Origin: CADCWK01 sp964244115
GTDB taxonomy: Bacteria > Chloroflexota > Chloroflexia > Thermomicrobiales > UBA6265
NCBI GenBank assembly: GCA_964244115.1
Contig: CAXTHM010000010.1
Span: forward strand, 5,882-69,881
DNA length: 64,000 bases
Direction of reading: 5' to 3'
The translations under genes and the position numbers were made by a program. Positions 9,418 through 17,900 of the stretch are shown here, one piece after another. Position 1 is the first letter of the stretch; each line of letters starts with the position of its first letter. The notes below the pieces were generated by a model that saw nothing but the letters and a program-made list of their open reading frames with translations, was not told the origin of the DNA and searched no databases.

Positions 9418-11852
9418 CTACCCGCGGACGACGATGTTGATCAGCCGATCGGGCACGTGGATCACCTTGACCGGCTCGCGATCGCCCATGTGCTCACGGA
9501 CCTTCGGCAGGTCGCGCACCTGGGCCAGCGCGTCCGCCTCGGTCAGACCGACCGGGACCGTCAGCCGCTCGCGAACCTTGCCGTTGACCTGGACGACGAG
9601 CTCGACCTCCGCGACTGTCAGGAGCGACGCGTCGAAGACCGGCCAATCCTGATGATGGACCGAGTACGGATGCCCAAGCCGCTGCCAGAGCTCCTCGGCG
9701 ACGAACGGCGTGCTCGGCGCCATCAGCAGGACCAGCGTGTCGACGGCGTCCCGCCAGGCTGGCGTGCTGACCACCGGGGTCTCGCGCTGGGCCATCAACG
9801 CGTTGGTGAACTCGATTAGGGCCGCCACCATCGTGTTGAAGGCGAACTGCTCGATATCCTCCGTCACCTTCCGGATCGTCTGATGCGTCAGCCGCCGGAT
9901 CGCCTTCGCTTCGGCCGTCGTGTCGTCGCCGTCGATCGGCCTCCCGACCGATTCCGAGACGACCTGGAACGTCCGGCGGATGAACCGGTTCATCCCGATC
10001 GGCCCCTGGTCGTTCCACGGACCGCCCAGCTCCCAGGGGCCGAGGTACATCAGGTGGAGGCGCAGCGTGTCCGCTCCCCACTGCGACACGATCGAGTCCG
10101 GGCTGACCTGAGTCCCCCGGCTCTTGGACATCTTGGTGCCCTCGACCGACAGGATCATTCCCTGGTTCCGGAGCCGCTTGAACGGCTCGTCATGGTCGAT
10201 CAGGTCGAAGTCGCGCAGCACCTTCGTGATGAACCGGGCGTAGAGCAGGTGCAGGATCGCGTGCTCGATCCCGCCGGTGTAGAGATCGACCGGCGTCCAC
10301 AGCTTCGCCGCCGCGGTGTCGAACATGCCCTGGTCGAACTGCGGGCTGGCGTAGCGGAACCAGTACCACGACGAATCCATGAAGGTGTCCATCGTGTCCG
10401 TCTCGCGCCGGGCCGGGCCGCCGCAGGACGGACAGATGGTGTGCAGGAACGCCTCGTGGTGGACGAGCGGGCTCTGGCCGGTCGGCGTGAACTCGGCGTC
10501 GAGGGGCAGCTCGACCGGCAGCTGGTCCTCGGGGATCGGCACCATGCCGCAGGCGTCGCAGTAGACGACCGGGATCGGCGTGCCCCAGTACCGCTGCCGG
10601 GAGATCAGCCAGTCCCGCAGGCGGTAGTTGATCTCCCGCTCGCCCCGGTTCTGAGCGGCCAGCCACTCGATGATCGTCTCGATGCTCTCCGGCACAGGTG
10701 TCCCGTCGAACTGGCCGGAATTGATCATCCGGCCCGGACCGACGTACGCCTCCCTCATGCTCGCACCGTCGAGCGGGTCGACGCCGTCGGGCTGGATGAC
10801 CGGGATGATCGGCAGCCCGTGGGAGCGGGCAAACTGGAAGTCGCGGTCGTCGTGCGCGGGGACGGCCATGATCGCGCCGGTGCCGTACCCCATCAGGACG
10901 TAGTCGGCGATCCAGATCGGGATGCGCTCGTCATTGACGGGGTTGGTCGCGTAGGCACCGGTCCAGACGCCGCTTTTCGCGTCGCTGACGTCGCTCGACA
11001 TCCGCTCGATCTCGGNNNNNNNNNNATGAACGTGGCGCCCCAGACCGTGTCCGGCCGGGTGGTGAAGACCTCCAGCCCCTCGCCGGTGTCCAGCCGGAAG
11101 GACAGCCGGGCGCCGCGCGACTTGCCGATCCAGTTGCGCTGCATCGTCTTGACGCGCTCGGGCCAGTCGACCGTGTAGAGGCCGTCCAGCAATTCGTCGG
11201 CATAATCGGTGATCCGGAAGTACCACTGCTCGAGGTCGCGCTTGTAGACCTCGTGCCCGCAGCGCTCGCAGATGTTGCCGTCGATGACCTGCTCATTCGC
11301 CAGCACCGTCTGGTCGTTCGGGCACCACCAGACCGACCCGGGCGCCCGGTAAGCGATCCCGCGCTCGAGCATCCGGAGGAACAGCCACTGGTTCCAGCGG
11401 TAGAACTCCGGCGTGCAGGTCACCACCTGTCGCGACCAGTCGATCATCGGTCCCATCGCGCGGTACTGCTCGCGCATGAGTTCGATGTTGTCGATCGTCC
11501 AGGCCGCCGGGTGGATGTTGTTCCGGATCGCGGCGTTCTCGGCCGGCAGCCCGAAGGCGTCGAACCCCATCGGGAACAGGACGTTGTAGCCCCGCATCCG
11601 CTGGAGCCGGGCGTAGGCATCCGGCACCACGTAGGCCCACCAGTGACCGACATGGAGAATCCCGGAGGGGTACGGGTACATCGTCAGGCTGAACCACTTC
11701 GGGCGCGGGTCGTCGTCGTCGACCCGGTAGAGATCGTCGATCTCCCACTGCCGCCGCCACTTGGCCTCGATCGCCGAGGCGTCGTAGGCGTCCTGCAGCC
11801 GTCGACTGTCGTTGGACTCCACCGCCGTGCTGCCCGCTGTCCGCTCGACCAT
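9418..11852 (-). CDS. leuS: Leucyl-tRNA synthetase, interrupted by assembly gap
   Basis: A class I synthetase charging tRNA-Leu. The N-terminal part (11852-11026, 275 codons) carries HVGH at residues 67-70 after PYPSGIL, and the start of the CP1 editing domain up to FTTRPDTVWGATF. The C-terminal part (11015-9418) continues the editing domain (GAIMAVPAHDDRDF) and has the KMSKS motif (EGTKMSKSRGTQVSPDSI), an anticodon-binding domain and the C-terminal domain (QVNGKVRERLTV). The two parts are in different frames across ten Ns (11016-11025), so the gap is a placeholder. By family comparison roughly 30-35 residues are missing, and the gene is probably intact. The ATG at 11852 is weakly served by GAGAAG. 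Expression is controlled by the T-box leader upstream. Confidence 0.95.
11016..11025. other. Assembly gap (10 Ns)
   Basis: Ten undetermined bases inside leuS. The flanking reading frames do not join if exactly ten bases are assumed, so the real length is unknown and probably near 100. Confidence 0.98.
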
Positions 11853-11894
11853 CTTCTCTGCCCATCCCTGTTGCGTCGGATCAGTGAAAACGAC

Positions 11895-11934
11895 AAAGCG
11901 CCCCTCGTCCCATGACAGGGACGAGAGGCGCTTT
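11895..11934 (-). terminator. T-box terminator of leuS leader
   Basis: Arms 11918-11934 and 11895-11911 form a 17-bp stem (AAAGCGCC then CTCGTCCC, one G-U pair) with loop TGTCAT. On the minus strand GTCGTTTTC follows. The 5' arm overlaps the sequence that would form the antiterminator with the T-box at 11938-11954, giving the alternative structures expected of transcription antitermination. Confidence 0.85.
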
Positions 11935-11981
11935 GCTCCCGCGATACCACCCTTGTTGACCGATGCCGGGCGCCCTCTGGG

Positions 11982-12054
11982 TGGAGCTCCGGGGACTCGA
12001 ACCCCGTACCTCCACACTGCCAGTGTGGCGCTCTCCCGGATGAGCTAGAGCCCC
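11982..12054 (-). tRNA. tRNA-Ala (GGC anticodon)
   Basis: A complete 73-nt cloverleaf. Acceptor GGGGCTC/GAGCTCC includes the G3:U70 pair that identifies tRNA-Ala. The D-arm is GCTC/GAGC with a GGG-containing loop, the anticodon stem is CCACA/TGTGG with loop CTGGCAG (anticodon GGC, reading GCC), the variable loop is AGGTA, and the T-arm is CGGGG-TTCGAGT-CCCCG; A73 follows. All four stems pair fully, so it looks functional. The 3' CCA is not encoded (CCC follows A73). It lies inside the leuS T-box leader, in the loop of the 13-bp stem that precedes the antiterminator, and would be transcribed from the leuS promoter. Confidence 0.95.
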
Positions 12055-12262
12055 GTAACGGCACCCGGCATCGATCCACTCAAGGACCCGCTATCGGAGG
12101 TCACCCGCTGTCACCCGGCCTTGCGGCCGTGACAGGACTCCCGGACGAGTTCGGCCACTCACGTTGCCTCGCACCGACCGGCAACTCGCTGGGAAACGCA
12201 GCCTACTACTTCCGATCGGCGTCTGGTGTTCCGCGCCCGAAACTGACCGGGCACGGCGATGA

Positions 12263-12291
12263 ATACTAGTGGCGAGCCCGATCGATGTCAA
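12263..12291 (-). promoter_or_regulatory. Promoter of tRNA-Ala/leuS transcript
   Basis: Perfect TTGACA (12291-12286), a 17-nt spacer and TAGTAT (12268-12263) on the minus strand. It places the start near 12256, at the beginning of the T-box leader. No other good promoter lies between it and the tRNA. Confidence 0.85.
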
Positions 12292-12389
12292 GGGTTCCAG
12301 TCAAGGAGTTCCGGCGGGCCGTCCGGCCCCGTCATGGCCCCCGAGACCGACCGATCAGCCCGGACGAGCGGATGACTCCTCTACCCCGA

Positions 12390-12995
12390 TCAGCCCTGGG
12401 CCGGCTCGGGCGTCGGGATGCCGTAGGGGTCCTCACCGAATGTGACCGGGGTGTCGACCCCGTAGCCGTTCCCGGCGAGGAAGCCGGCGGGCATCTCCAG
12501 GACGTACTCCGCGGCGCCCGGCGACTGATGCCGGGGGATCAGATCCTGGGACTCGCCCGGCGGTCCCGGACAGGTGTTCTCGGCCGCACCGGTGATGACG
12601 CCATCCTGCAGCCAGATGATGTCCAGGCAGAACCGCATCCCCCCCATCCAGAAGTTGCGCACCTCTGGCGGACCGTCGAACACGAACAGCATCCCCGTGT
12701 CCGGCAGGAGACCGGCCCGCTGGCCGAGCCCCAGCGACCGCTCCCGGTCGGTGTTCGCGACCTCGACGAGGACCGGCGTCGTCCCGACGGTCATCGCCAG
12801 CGGCCGATCGCGGGGGACGAGTTCGGCTCGCCACGGCGGTGCGGCGGGAACGGTCGCTGCGGCTCCCGGCGCGGGCGTCACATCCTGCCCGGCCGCCAGG
12901 GTGACGCCGCTAAGGCCAAGGATCATCGCCAACAGGATCAGGACGAACCGCATCGTGTTCGGATGGGACGACCGGTGGGCGGATTGCTGGATCAT
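12390..12995 (-). CDS. DUF192 family exported protein
   Basis: A 201-residue protein with a hydrophobic signal sequence (MRFVLILLAMILGLSGVTLAA from residue 15) and a DUF192 domain. The typical ELADTPEERARGLMFR-like region is VEVANTDRERSLGLGQRAGLLPDTGMLFVFD, and the NFWM motif is present as RNFWMGGMRFCLDIIWL. DUF192 proteins are small secreted or periplasmic proteins of unknown function. GGAGGA lies 7 nt before the ATG at 12995; a start at residue 15 would also leave a signal peptide. It is 37 nt downstream of otsB, so probably in the same transcript. Confidence 0.85.
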   Translation of the reverse strand: MIQQSAHRSSHPNTMRFVLILLAMILGLSGVTLAAGQDVTPAPGAAATVPAAPPWRAELVPRDRPLAMTVGTTPVLVEVANTDRERSLGLGQRAGLLPDTGMLFVFDGPPEVRNFWMGGMRFCLDIIWLQDGVITGAAENTCPGPPGESQDLIPRHQSPGAAEYVLEMPAGFLAGNGYGVDTPVTFGEDPYGIPTPEPAQG

Positions 12996-13032
12996 GGACG
13001 GTTCCTCCAGACGGTTCCAGGAAGGGGCCGCG

Positions 13033-13869
13033 TCATGGCTGACCCGAGAGGTGGCTGGCGATCGCCGTCAGGACGGCCGACATCTCGTCGGGGTTGGCGA
13101 CCTGCACGTCGCTGGCCTCCCGGACCTGGACCGGCGTGTCCGACCCAACGACGCCGATGATCAGCGCATCGATGGTTCCCGCCGCTCGCATCCCCGCCAG
13201 GATCTCGAATCCTTCGACGTCCGAGATGTCGTCGCCGGAGAACACCACGCCCCGGAGGCCGTTCTGCTGAATGATATCCCGCAGCGCCGTCCCCTTGGAG
13301 ATCCCGGTATTGGGCCGGAGTTCCATGATCATCCGGCCGGGGACGAGTTGCAGACCGTGCTCCCCGGCGGCATGGACGAGCACCGGCAGCATCTCTTCCA
13401 GGAACCGCTCGGGGTTGGGGGCCTGTCGGTAATGGACCGTCGCGCTGAGCCGCTTGTCCTCCAGGATCAACCCCTGATCGAGTTCGAGCCGTTGGGCCGC
13501 CCCCGCGATCTCGGCGAGCGCCTGGCGCAGCCCGTCCTGGGCCGCCAACGCCGCCGGGTTGTCCTCGTGCCGCCCATCGATCTCCCATTCGAGGCCGTGG
13601 TTGCCAACGAAGGAGAGGGCTGGCACCTGGACGAGACCCTGCGCCACGTCCAGCGCCCGGCCCGTGACGATCCCGGTCATGGCGAGGTGGCGCTGGATGA
13701 CGATCAGCGCCTCCCGGGCGGCGGGCTCGACGAAGGCCTCGTCCGGTCGCGGCGCCATGTAGCTGATCGTGCCGTCGATATCGGTGAACAGGCCCGATGG
13801 GGTCGAGGCGAGGGTCGAGATCGCCCGAACGGTGATGGCCTCGATCTCAGCGGTCATCTGCGTCGTCAT
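13033..13869 (-). CDS. otsB: Trehalose-6-phosphate phosphatase
   Basis: A 278-residue HAD-superfamily phosphatase that removes phosphate from trehalose-6-phosphate. Motif I is LFTDIDGTIS, with nucleophile D30 and D32. Motif II includes VTGR, and the C-terminal motif is FSGDDISDVEGFE (GDD-x-x-D). The usual form is DYDGTL and GDDxTDEDAF, so it is somewhat divergent but intact. GGAGGG lies 8 nt before the ATG at 13869. The gene starts inside the end of the upstream exported-protein gene (23-nt overlap), so the two are translationally coupled. No otsA synthase is seen; trehalose-6-phosphate must be made elsewhere. It links to the treS gene at 33389. Confidence 0.88.
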   Translation of the reverse strand: MTTQMTAEIEAITVRAISTLASTPSGLFTDIDGTISYMAPRPDEAFVEPAAREALIVIQRHLAMTGIVTGRALDVAQGLVQVPALSFVGNHGLEWEIDGRHEDNPAALAAQDGLRQALAEIAGAAQRLELDQGLILEDKRLSATVHYRQAPNPERFLEEMLPVLVHAAGEHGLQLVPGRMIMELRPNTGISKGTALRDIIQQNGLRGVVFSGDDISDVEGFEILAGMRAAGTIDALIIGVVGSDTPVQVREASDVQVANPDEMSAVLTAIASHLSGQP

Positions 13870-14563
13870 GCCGTGTGCCCTCCTCATAGGTGAAGGTGTC
13901 GCCGGTGACGGCGTCCACGTAGAGGTCGCGGGTCGCGCCGCCGGTCCCCACCGTCAGGTGCAGGACGATCGTCTCGGCGGGGATCGACCTCGGTCCGAAC
14001 GGTGGGTCGGCGGTATTGAGCCGGATCGTGATGCCGCTGGCGCCGACCTCTTCGTCGTCCGGGATCCCGAGCCTCACTATCGCGTCGTGAACGACGTCGA
14101 ACGAGACGTTGTCGGACGGCAACTCCTTGGGCTCCGGATCGCCGGGATCGAGCGGCCGGAGGGTAGCCGTCTCCGGGTCCCAGACGCCCTTGGCATCCGC
14201 GGAGTAGAAGGTCGTCCGGACTCGCGGTTCATCGGCGAGGAATCCGCAACTCAGGTCCGTCGAGATCAGCACCGCATCCGGCCGCCATTCCACGGCCAGC
14301 GAGCGGTCGGCCTCGACGGTGATCCGCCACGCCTCCGCGAGTTTCGGGATGTCGCCGATATGGAGCCGTCCCGTCGCGCAGATACCCACCTCGCCCGCCG
14401 TCGAGGGCAGAGGGCCATCGTCCGGCTGCGCCGACGCCGCGAGGGTCGGGCTGGCCACGATCAGGAGCAGCAACGCCACCATCCGTGCCACGGTCAACCA
14501 CCGTCGGCGGCCACGGCCACGGCGCGACGGTCCTGACTGATGAGGGAAACCCGAACGATCCAT
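13847..14563 (-). CDS. Hypothetical exported protein
   Basis: A 238-residue protein. The N-terminus is basic (QSGPSRRGRGRRRWLTVAR) followed by a hydrophobic run, MVALLLLIVASPTLAASAQ, a standard signal peptide. The mature part is acidic and beta-rich with no motif I recognise; it ends in a segment (DLYVDAVTGDTFTYEEG) that resembles PepSY-like or YpeB-like C-termini only loosely. The ATG at 14563 is the first plausible start, and a start at the later Met before VALLLL is possible. It is the first gene of a small unit with otsB and the DUF192 gene, and is transcribed away from the CysRS-like gene. Confidence 0.7.
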   Translation of the reverse strand: MDRSGFPHQSGPSRRGRGRRRWLTVARMVALLLLIVASPTLAASAQPDDGPLPSTAGEVGICATGRLHIGDIPKLAEAWRITVEADRSLAVEWRPDAVLISTDLSCGFLADEPRVRTTFYSADAKGVWDPETATLRPLDPGDPEPKELPSDNVSFDVVHDAIVRLGIPDDEEVGASGITIRLNTADPPFGPRSIPAETIVLHLTVGTGGATRDLYVDAVTGDTFTYEEGTRHDDADDR

Positions 14564-14873
14564 GAGGCTGCGAACGCTCCTGCTGCGCCGAGACGCCGGC
14601 GACCGCCACTTCCATGGCACCGGCCCCAATATAGCCGACCGTTCGGCGAACGACCGGACCTGCCGTGCACGCGTCCCGGCGGCGGTGGCATCCCGCCAAC
14701 GTCGGCGGGTTCCGGGCCGGGGCGCTCGGATATACTGGCGACCAGCGACGATGAGCGTCCGGCCGAACCGGCTCAGTGGCCAGCGGCCGAACCGATCCCT
14801 CCAGCACCGAGCGACTCGAACACCGGAACACCGACAGGTCGACAACCCTATCAACGTCTGGAGTACGACGGGA
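14564..14873. other. Divergent spacer before the CysRS-like gene
   Basis: The spacer contains a TATACT at 14731-14736 that could be a -10 box for the ligase gene (no convincing -35). An in-frame ATG at 14751 would add a basic 41-residue extension to that gene. Nothing else is recognisable. Confidence 0.4.
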
Positions 14874-16070
<1,197 letters not shown>

Positions 16071-16090
16071 CCGGGCACGGATTCGGGCCG

Positions 16091-16099
16091 TGCTATACT
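16091..16099 (+). promoter_or_regulatory. Extended -10 promoter of rpsF-ssb
   Basis: TGCTATACT is an extended -10 (TGn plus TATACT) 20 nt after the preceding stop codon; no close -35 is seen. Transcription from about 16106 would give rpsF a 165-nt leader. Confidence 0.6.
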
Positions 16100-16175
16100 C
16101 GCCCGTCTGCACGAACGCACGGACGGCCCTGATCTTCGCGGTCGTCCGTTGTCGTGCGTCCGCCCTCCATCCGTT

Positions 16176-16192
16176 GGCACCCTCGCGGTGCC
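16176..16192 (+). promoter_or_regulatory. Hairpin in rpsF leader
   Basis: GGCACC-CTCGC-GGTGCC followed by TTACCTTT. In many bacteria the rpsF leader binds the S6:S18 pair to give feedback control; this hairpin is a possible site or attenuator, but the known motif is not clearly matched. Confidence 0.35.
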
Positions 16193-16272
16193 TTACCTTT
16201 CCGCTTTGCTCGAGCCCGGGAGCGCAACCCCGATGTCTTGACGTGAGGCGTCTCCATGGAAAGGAGCATCCG

Positions 16273-17199
16273 TTGCGCGAATACGCACCGACCGCACGCC
16301 CCTATGAGCTGATGACCATCTTCTCCCCCGAGGTTGCCGACGACTCCGTCACCGAGCAGCTCGAAGTCATCACCGGCTACATCCGGACCGCCGGTGGCGC
16401 CGTCTACCAGGTCCTGCAGGACGCCCCCTGGGGCCGCCGCCGCTTCGCCTACCCGATCCGCCACAGCGGCCGCGACGTCCGTGATGGCTTCTACAGCGTG
16501 ATCCACTTCGACCTCGTGCCCAGTCAGGTCTTCGAGGTCGAGCGCGATCTCAAGCTCGACGAGCGGGTCCTCCGCTTCCTCCTGACGCTGAACGACGTCA
16601 AGGAGACACCGGCCGAGACGACGGAGACGAGTGACGGTGAGGCCGTTGCCCCCGCCCCGGTCGTTCGATCCGAGATCGCCGCCGGCGACCTGGTCCGGAA
16701 CGCCGAAGCCGCCCGCGCCGCCGCTGACGCCGCCCGTGAAGCTCAGGAGGCTGCCCGCGCCGCCGCCGAGGCCGCTCGTCCGCAACAGCAGAATACCAAC
16801 CGTGACGATCGCCCGCGCCAGCCCGCCCAGCCCGCCCCCGAGGTTCCAGCCGCTGTCGCCGTCGCTCTGATCGTCGAGCCGGCCGTGAGCGCTCCGACCG
16901 AGGGTGCGGCTGCTGAGACGGCTCCGGCCGCCGAGTTTGCTCCAGTCCTCGCCGAGACCGGATCGGTCGTCGCTGAGGCCGCTCCGGCCATCGCGGAGAC
17001 TGAGTCAGCCGCCGAGACGACCCCGGTGATCACCGAGACGGAGCCGGTCGTCGAATCGTCTCCGGATGTCGCTGAGGCTGTGACCTCCGACGCTCCGGTT
17101 GCCGAGACCGACGCCACTGCGACGGCCGAGGCCGCTGCCGTTGTTCCGACCGAGCCCGAGACGGCCCCGGCTGACGATGCCGAGCCGAGCCGCGCCTAA
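16273..17199 (+). CDS. rpsF: 30S ribosomal protein S6 with long Ala-rich tail
   Basis: Residues 1-100 are a standard S6 domain: RPYELMTIFSPEV, an RRFAYPIRHSGRDVRDGFYSVIHFDL strand region, and LDERVLRFLLTL. S6 binds 16S rRNA with S18 in the platform of the small subunit. The protein is 308 residues; normal S6 is about 95-140. From about residue 130 there is an Ala-rich helical stretch (AARAAADAAREAQEAARAAAEAA) and then an acidic Ala/Pro/Glu/Thr/Val tail to the end. The start is a TTG with AAAGGAG 6 nt upstream; the ATG further in would cut off the first beta strand. ssb follows after 17 nt. rpsR and rplI, the usual neighbours, are absent. Confidence 0.92.
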   Translation: MREYAPTARPYELMTIFSPEVADDSVTEQLEVITGYIRTAGGAVYQVLQDAPWGRRRFAYPIRHSGRDVRDGFYSVIHFDLVPSQVFEVERDLKLDERVLRFLLTLNDVKETPAETTETSDGEAVAPAPVVRSEIAAGDLVRNAEAARAAADAAREAQEAARAAAEAARPQQQNTNRDDRPRQPAQPAPEVPAAVAVALIVEPAVSAPTEGAAAETAPAAEFAPVLAETGSVVAEAAPAIAETESAAETTPVITETEPVVESSPDVAEAVTSDAPVAETDATATAEAAAVVPTEPETAPADDAEPSRA

Positions 17200-17216
17200 C
17201 AAGGACGGAGCGCAAG

Positions 17217-17699
17217 ATGAGCTACAACAAGGTCAGCATCATCGGCAACCTCGGCCGTGACCCGGAAACGCGGTACACGCCCTCGGGAGCCATGAACGTC
17301 CAGTTCTCCGTCGCCACCAGCCGGCGGTACAACGACCGCGATGGTCAGCAGCAGGAGTCCACGACCTGGTTCCGGGTAACCGCCTGGGGCCGACTCGCCG
17401 AAACGCTGGACAAGTTCACCCAGAGTGGTGTCCTCGCCAAGGGCCGCCAGGTCTATGTCGAAGGCCGCCTCGAGCAGCGTGAGTTCACTGGCCAGGACGG
17501 CCAGTCGCGAACGTCGCTGGACGTCAACGCATCCGAGTTCCAGCTGCTCGGCAATCGTGGCGATAGCGACGGGAGCGGCTTCGGCGGTGGCGCCCGGGGC
17601 GGCGACACCGGCGGTGGCAACGCCGGCGGCGGTAATGCCGGCGGAAAGAGCCAGCAGGGCAATGCCGACTATGGCGACATGGACGACGTCCCCTTCTAG
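17217..17699 (+). CDS. ssb: Single-stranded DNA-binding protein
   Basis: A 160-residue SSB that coats single-stranded DNA in replication and repair. The OB fold covers about residues 1-108 (NKVSIIGNLGRDPETRYTPSG, STTWFRVTAWGRLAE, KGRQVYVEGRL). A Gly/Asn-rich flexible linker follows (GGGNAGGGNAGG) and the acidic tip ends DMDDVPF, the docking site for partner proteins. Length and layout are normal. It lies 17 nt downstream of rpsF in one operon. Confidence 0.97.
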   Translation: MSYNKVSIIGNLGRDPETRYTPSGAMNVQFSVATSRRYNDRDGQQQESTTWFRVTAWGRLAETLDKFTQSGVLAKGRQVYVEGRLEQREFTGQDGQSRTSLDVNASEFQLLGNRGDSDGSGFGGGARGGDTGGGNAGGGNAGGKSQQGNADYGDMDDVPF

Positions 17700-17900
17700 C
17701 TGACCGATCCGGCCTCGAACACGGACCCCGACGCCCGGCTACCCGACGCCGGTGACCAGTTCGAGCCGGACCTGACAACGCACCGCTTGTGGCCGCCCCG
17801 TCGGACGCAGGTGGTGCGTTGTCGTATGAGTGAACCGGCGACCGACTGGACGACGGGTGTTCGCCGGGACAGGACGCAGCCGCGTCGCGAGGGAGAGACC

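Larger units (their letters stand above)
11891..12256 (-). promoter_or_regulatory. Leucine-specific T-box leader of leuS, with an embedded tRNA
   Basis: The transcribed leader has all main T-box parts. Stem I contains AGTAGTAGG (12210-12202) and the distal motif CAGCGAG with GGTCGGTGCGAG closed by GTTGC/GCAAC (about 12191-12162). The specifier loop reads CCGAACTCGTCC, with CTC (Leu) at 12149-12147. Stem II is CTGTCAC/GTGACAG with an inner GGCC-GCAA-GGCC (12135-12108). A 13-bp stem (12072-12060 with 11974-11962) encloses a whole tRNA-Ala. The T-box sequence AAGGGTGGTATCGCGGG is at 11954-11938, where TGGT would pair with the ACCA end of uncharged tRNA-Leu. A terminator follows at 11934-11895. 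Known T-boxes of this type let transcription continue when the cognate tRNA is uncharged. I have not seen a tRNA gene placed in this position described before. Confidence 0.9.

Noticed and set aside
9418..11852. leuS as a pseudogene or two separate genes
   Set aside because: The break coincides exactly with the N run, and both halves have intact, complementary LeuRS motifs.
11982..12054. tRNA-Ala as a decayed pseudo-tRNA or chance T-box fold
   Set aside because: All four stems pair fully, invariant loop bases are present and the G3:U70 identity pair is kept.
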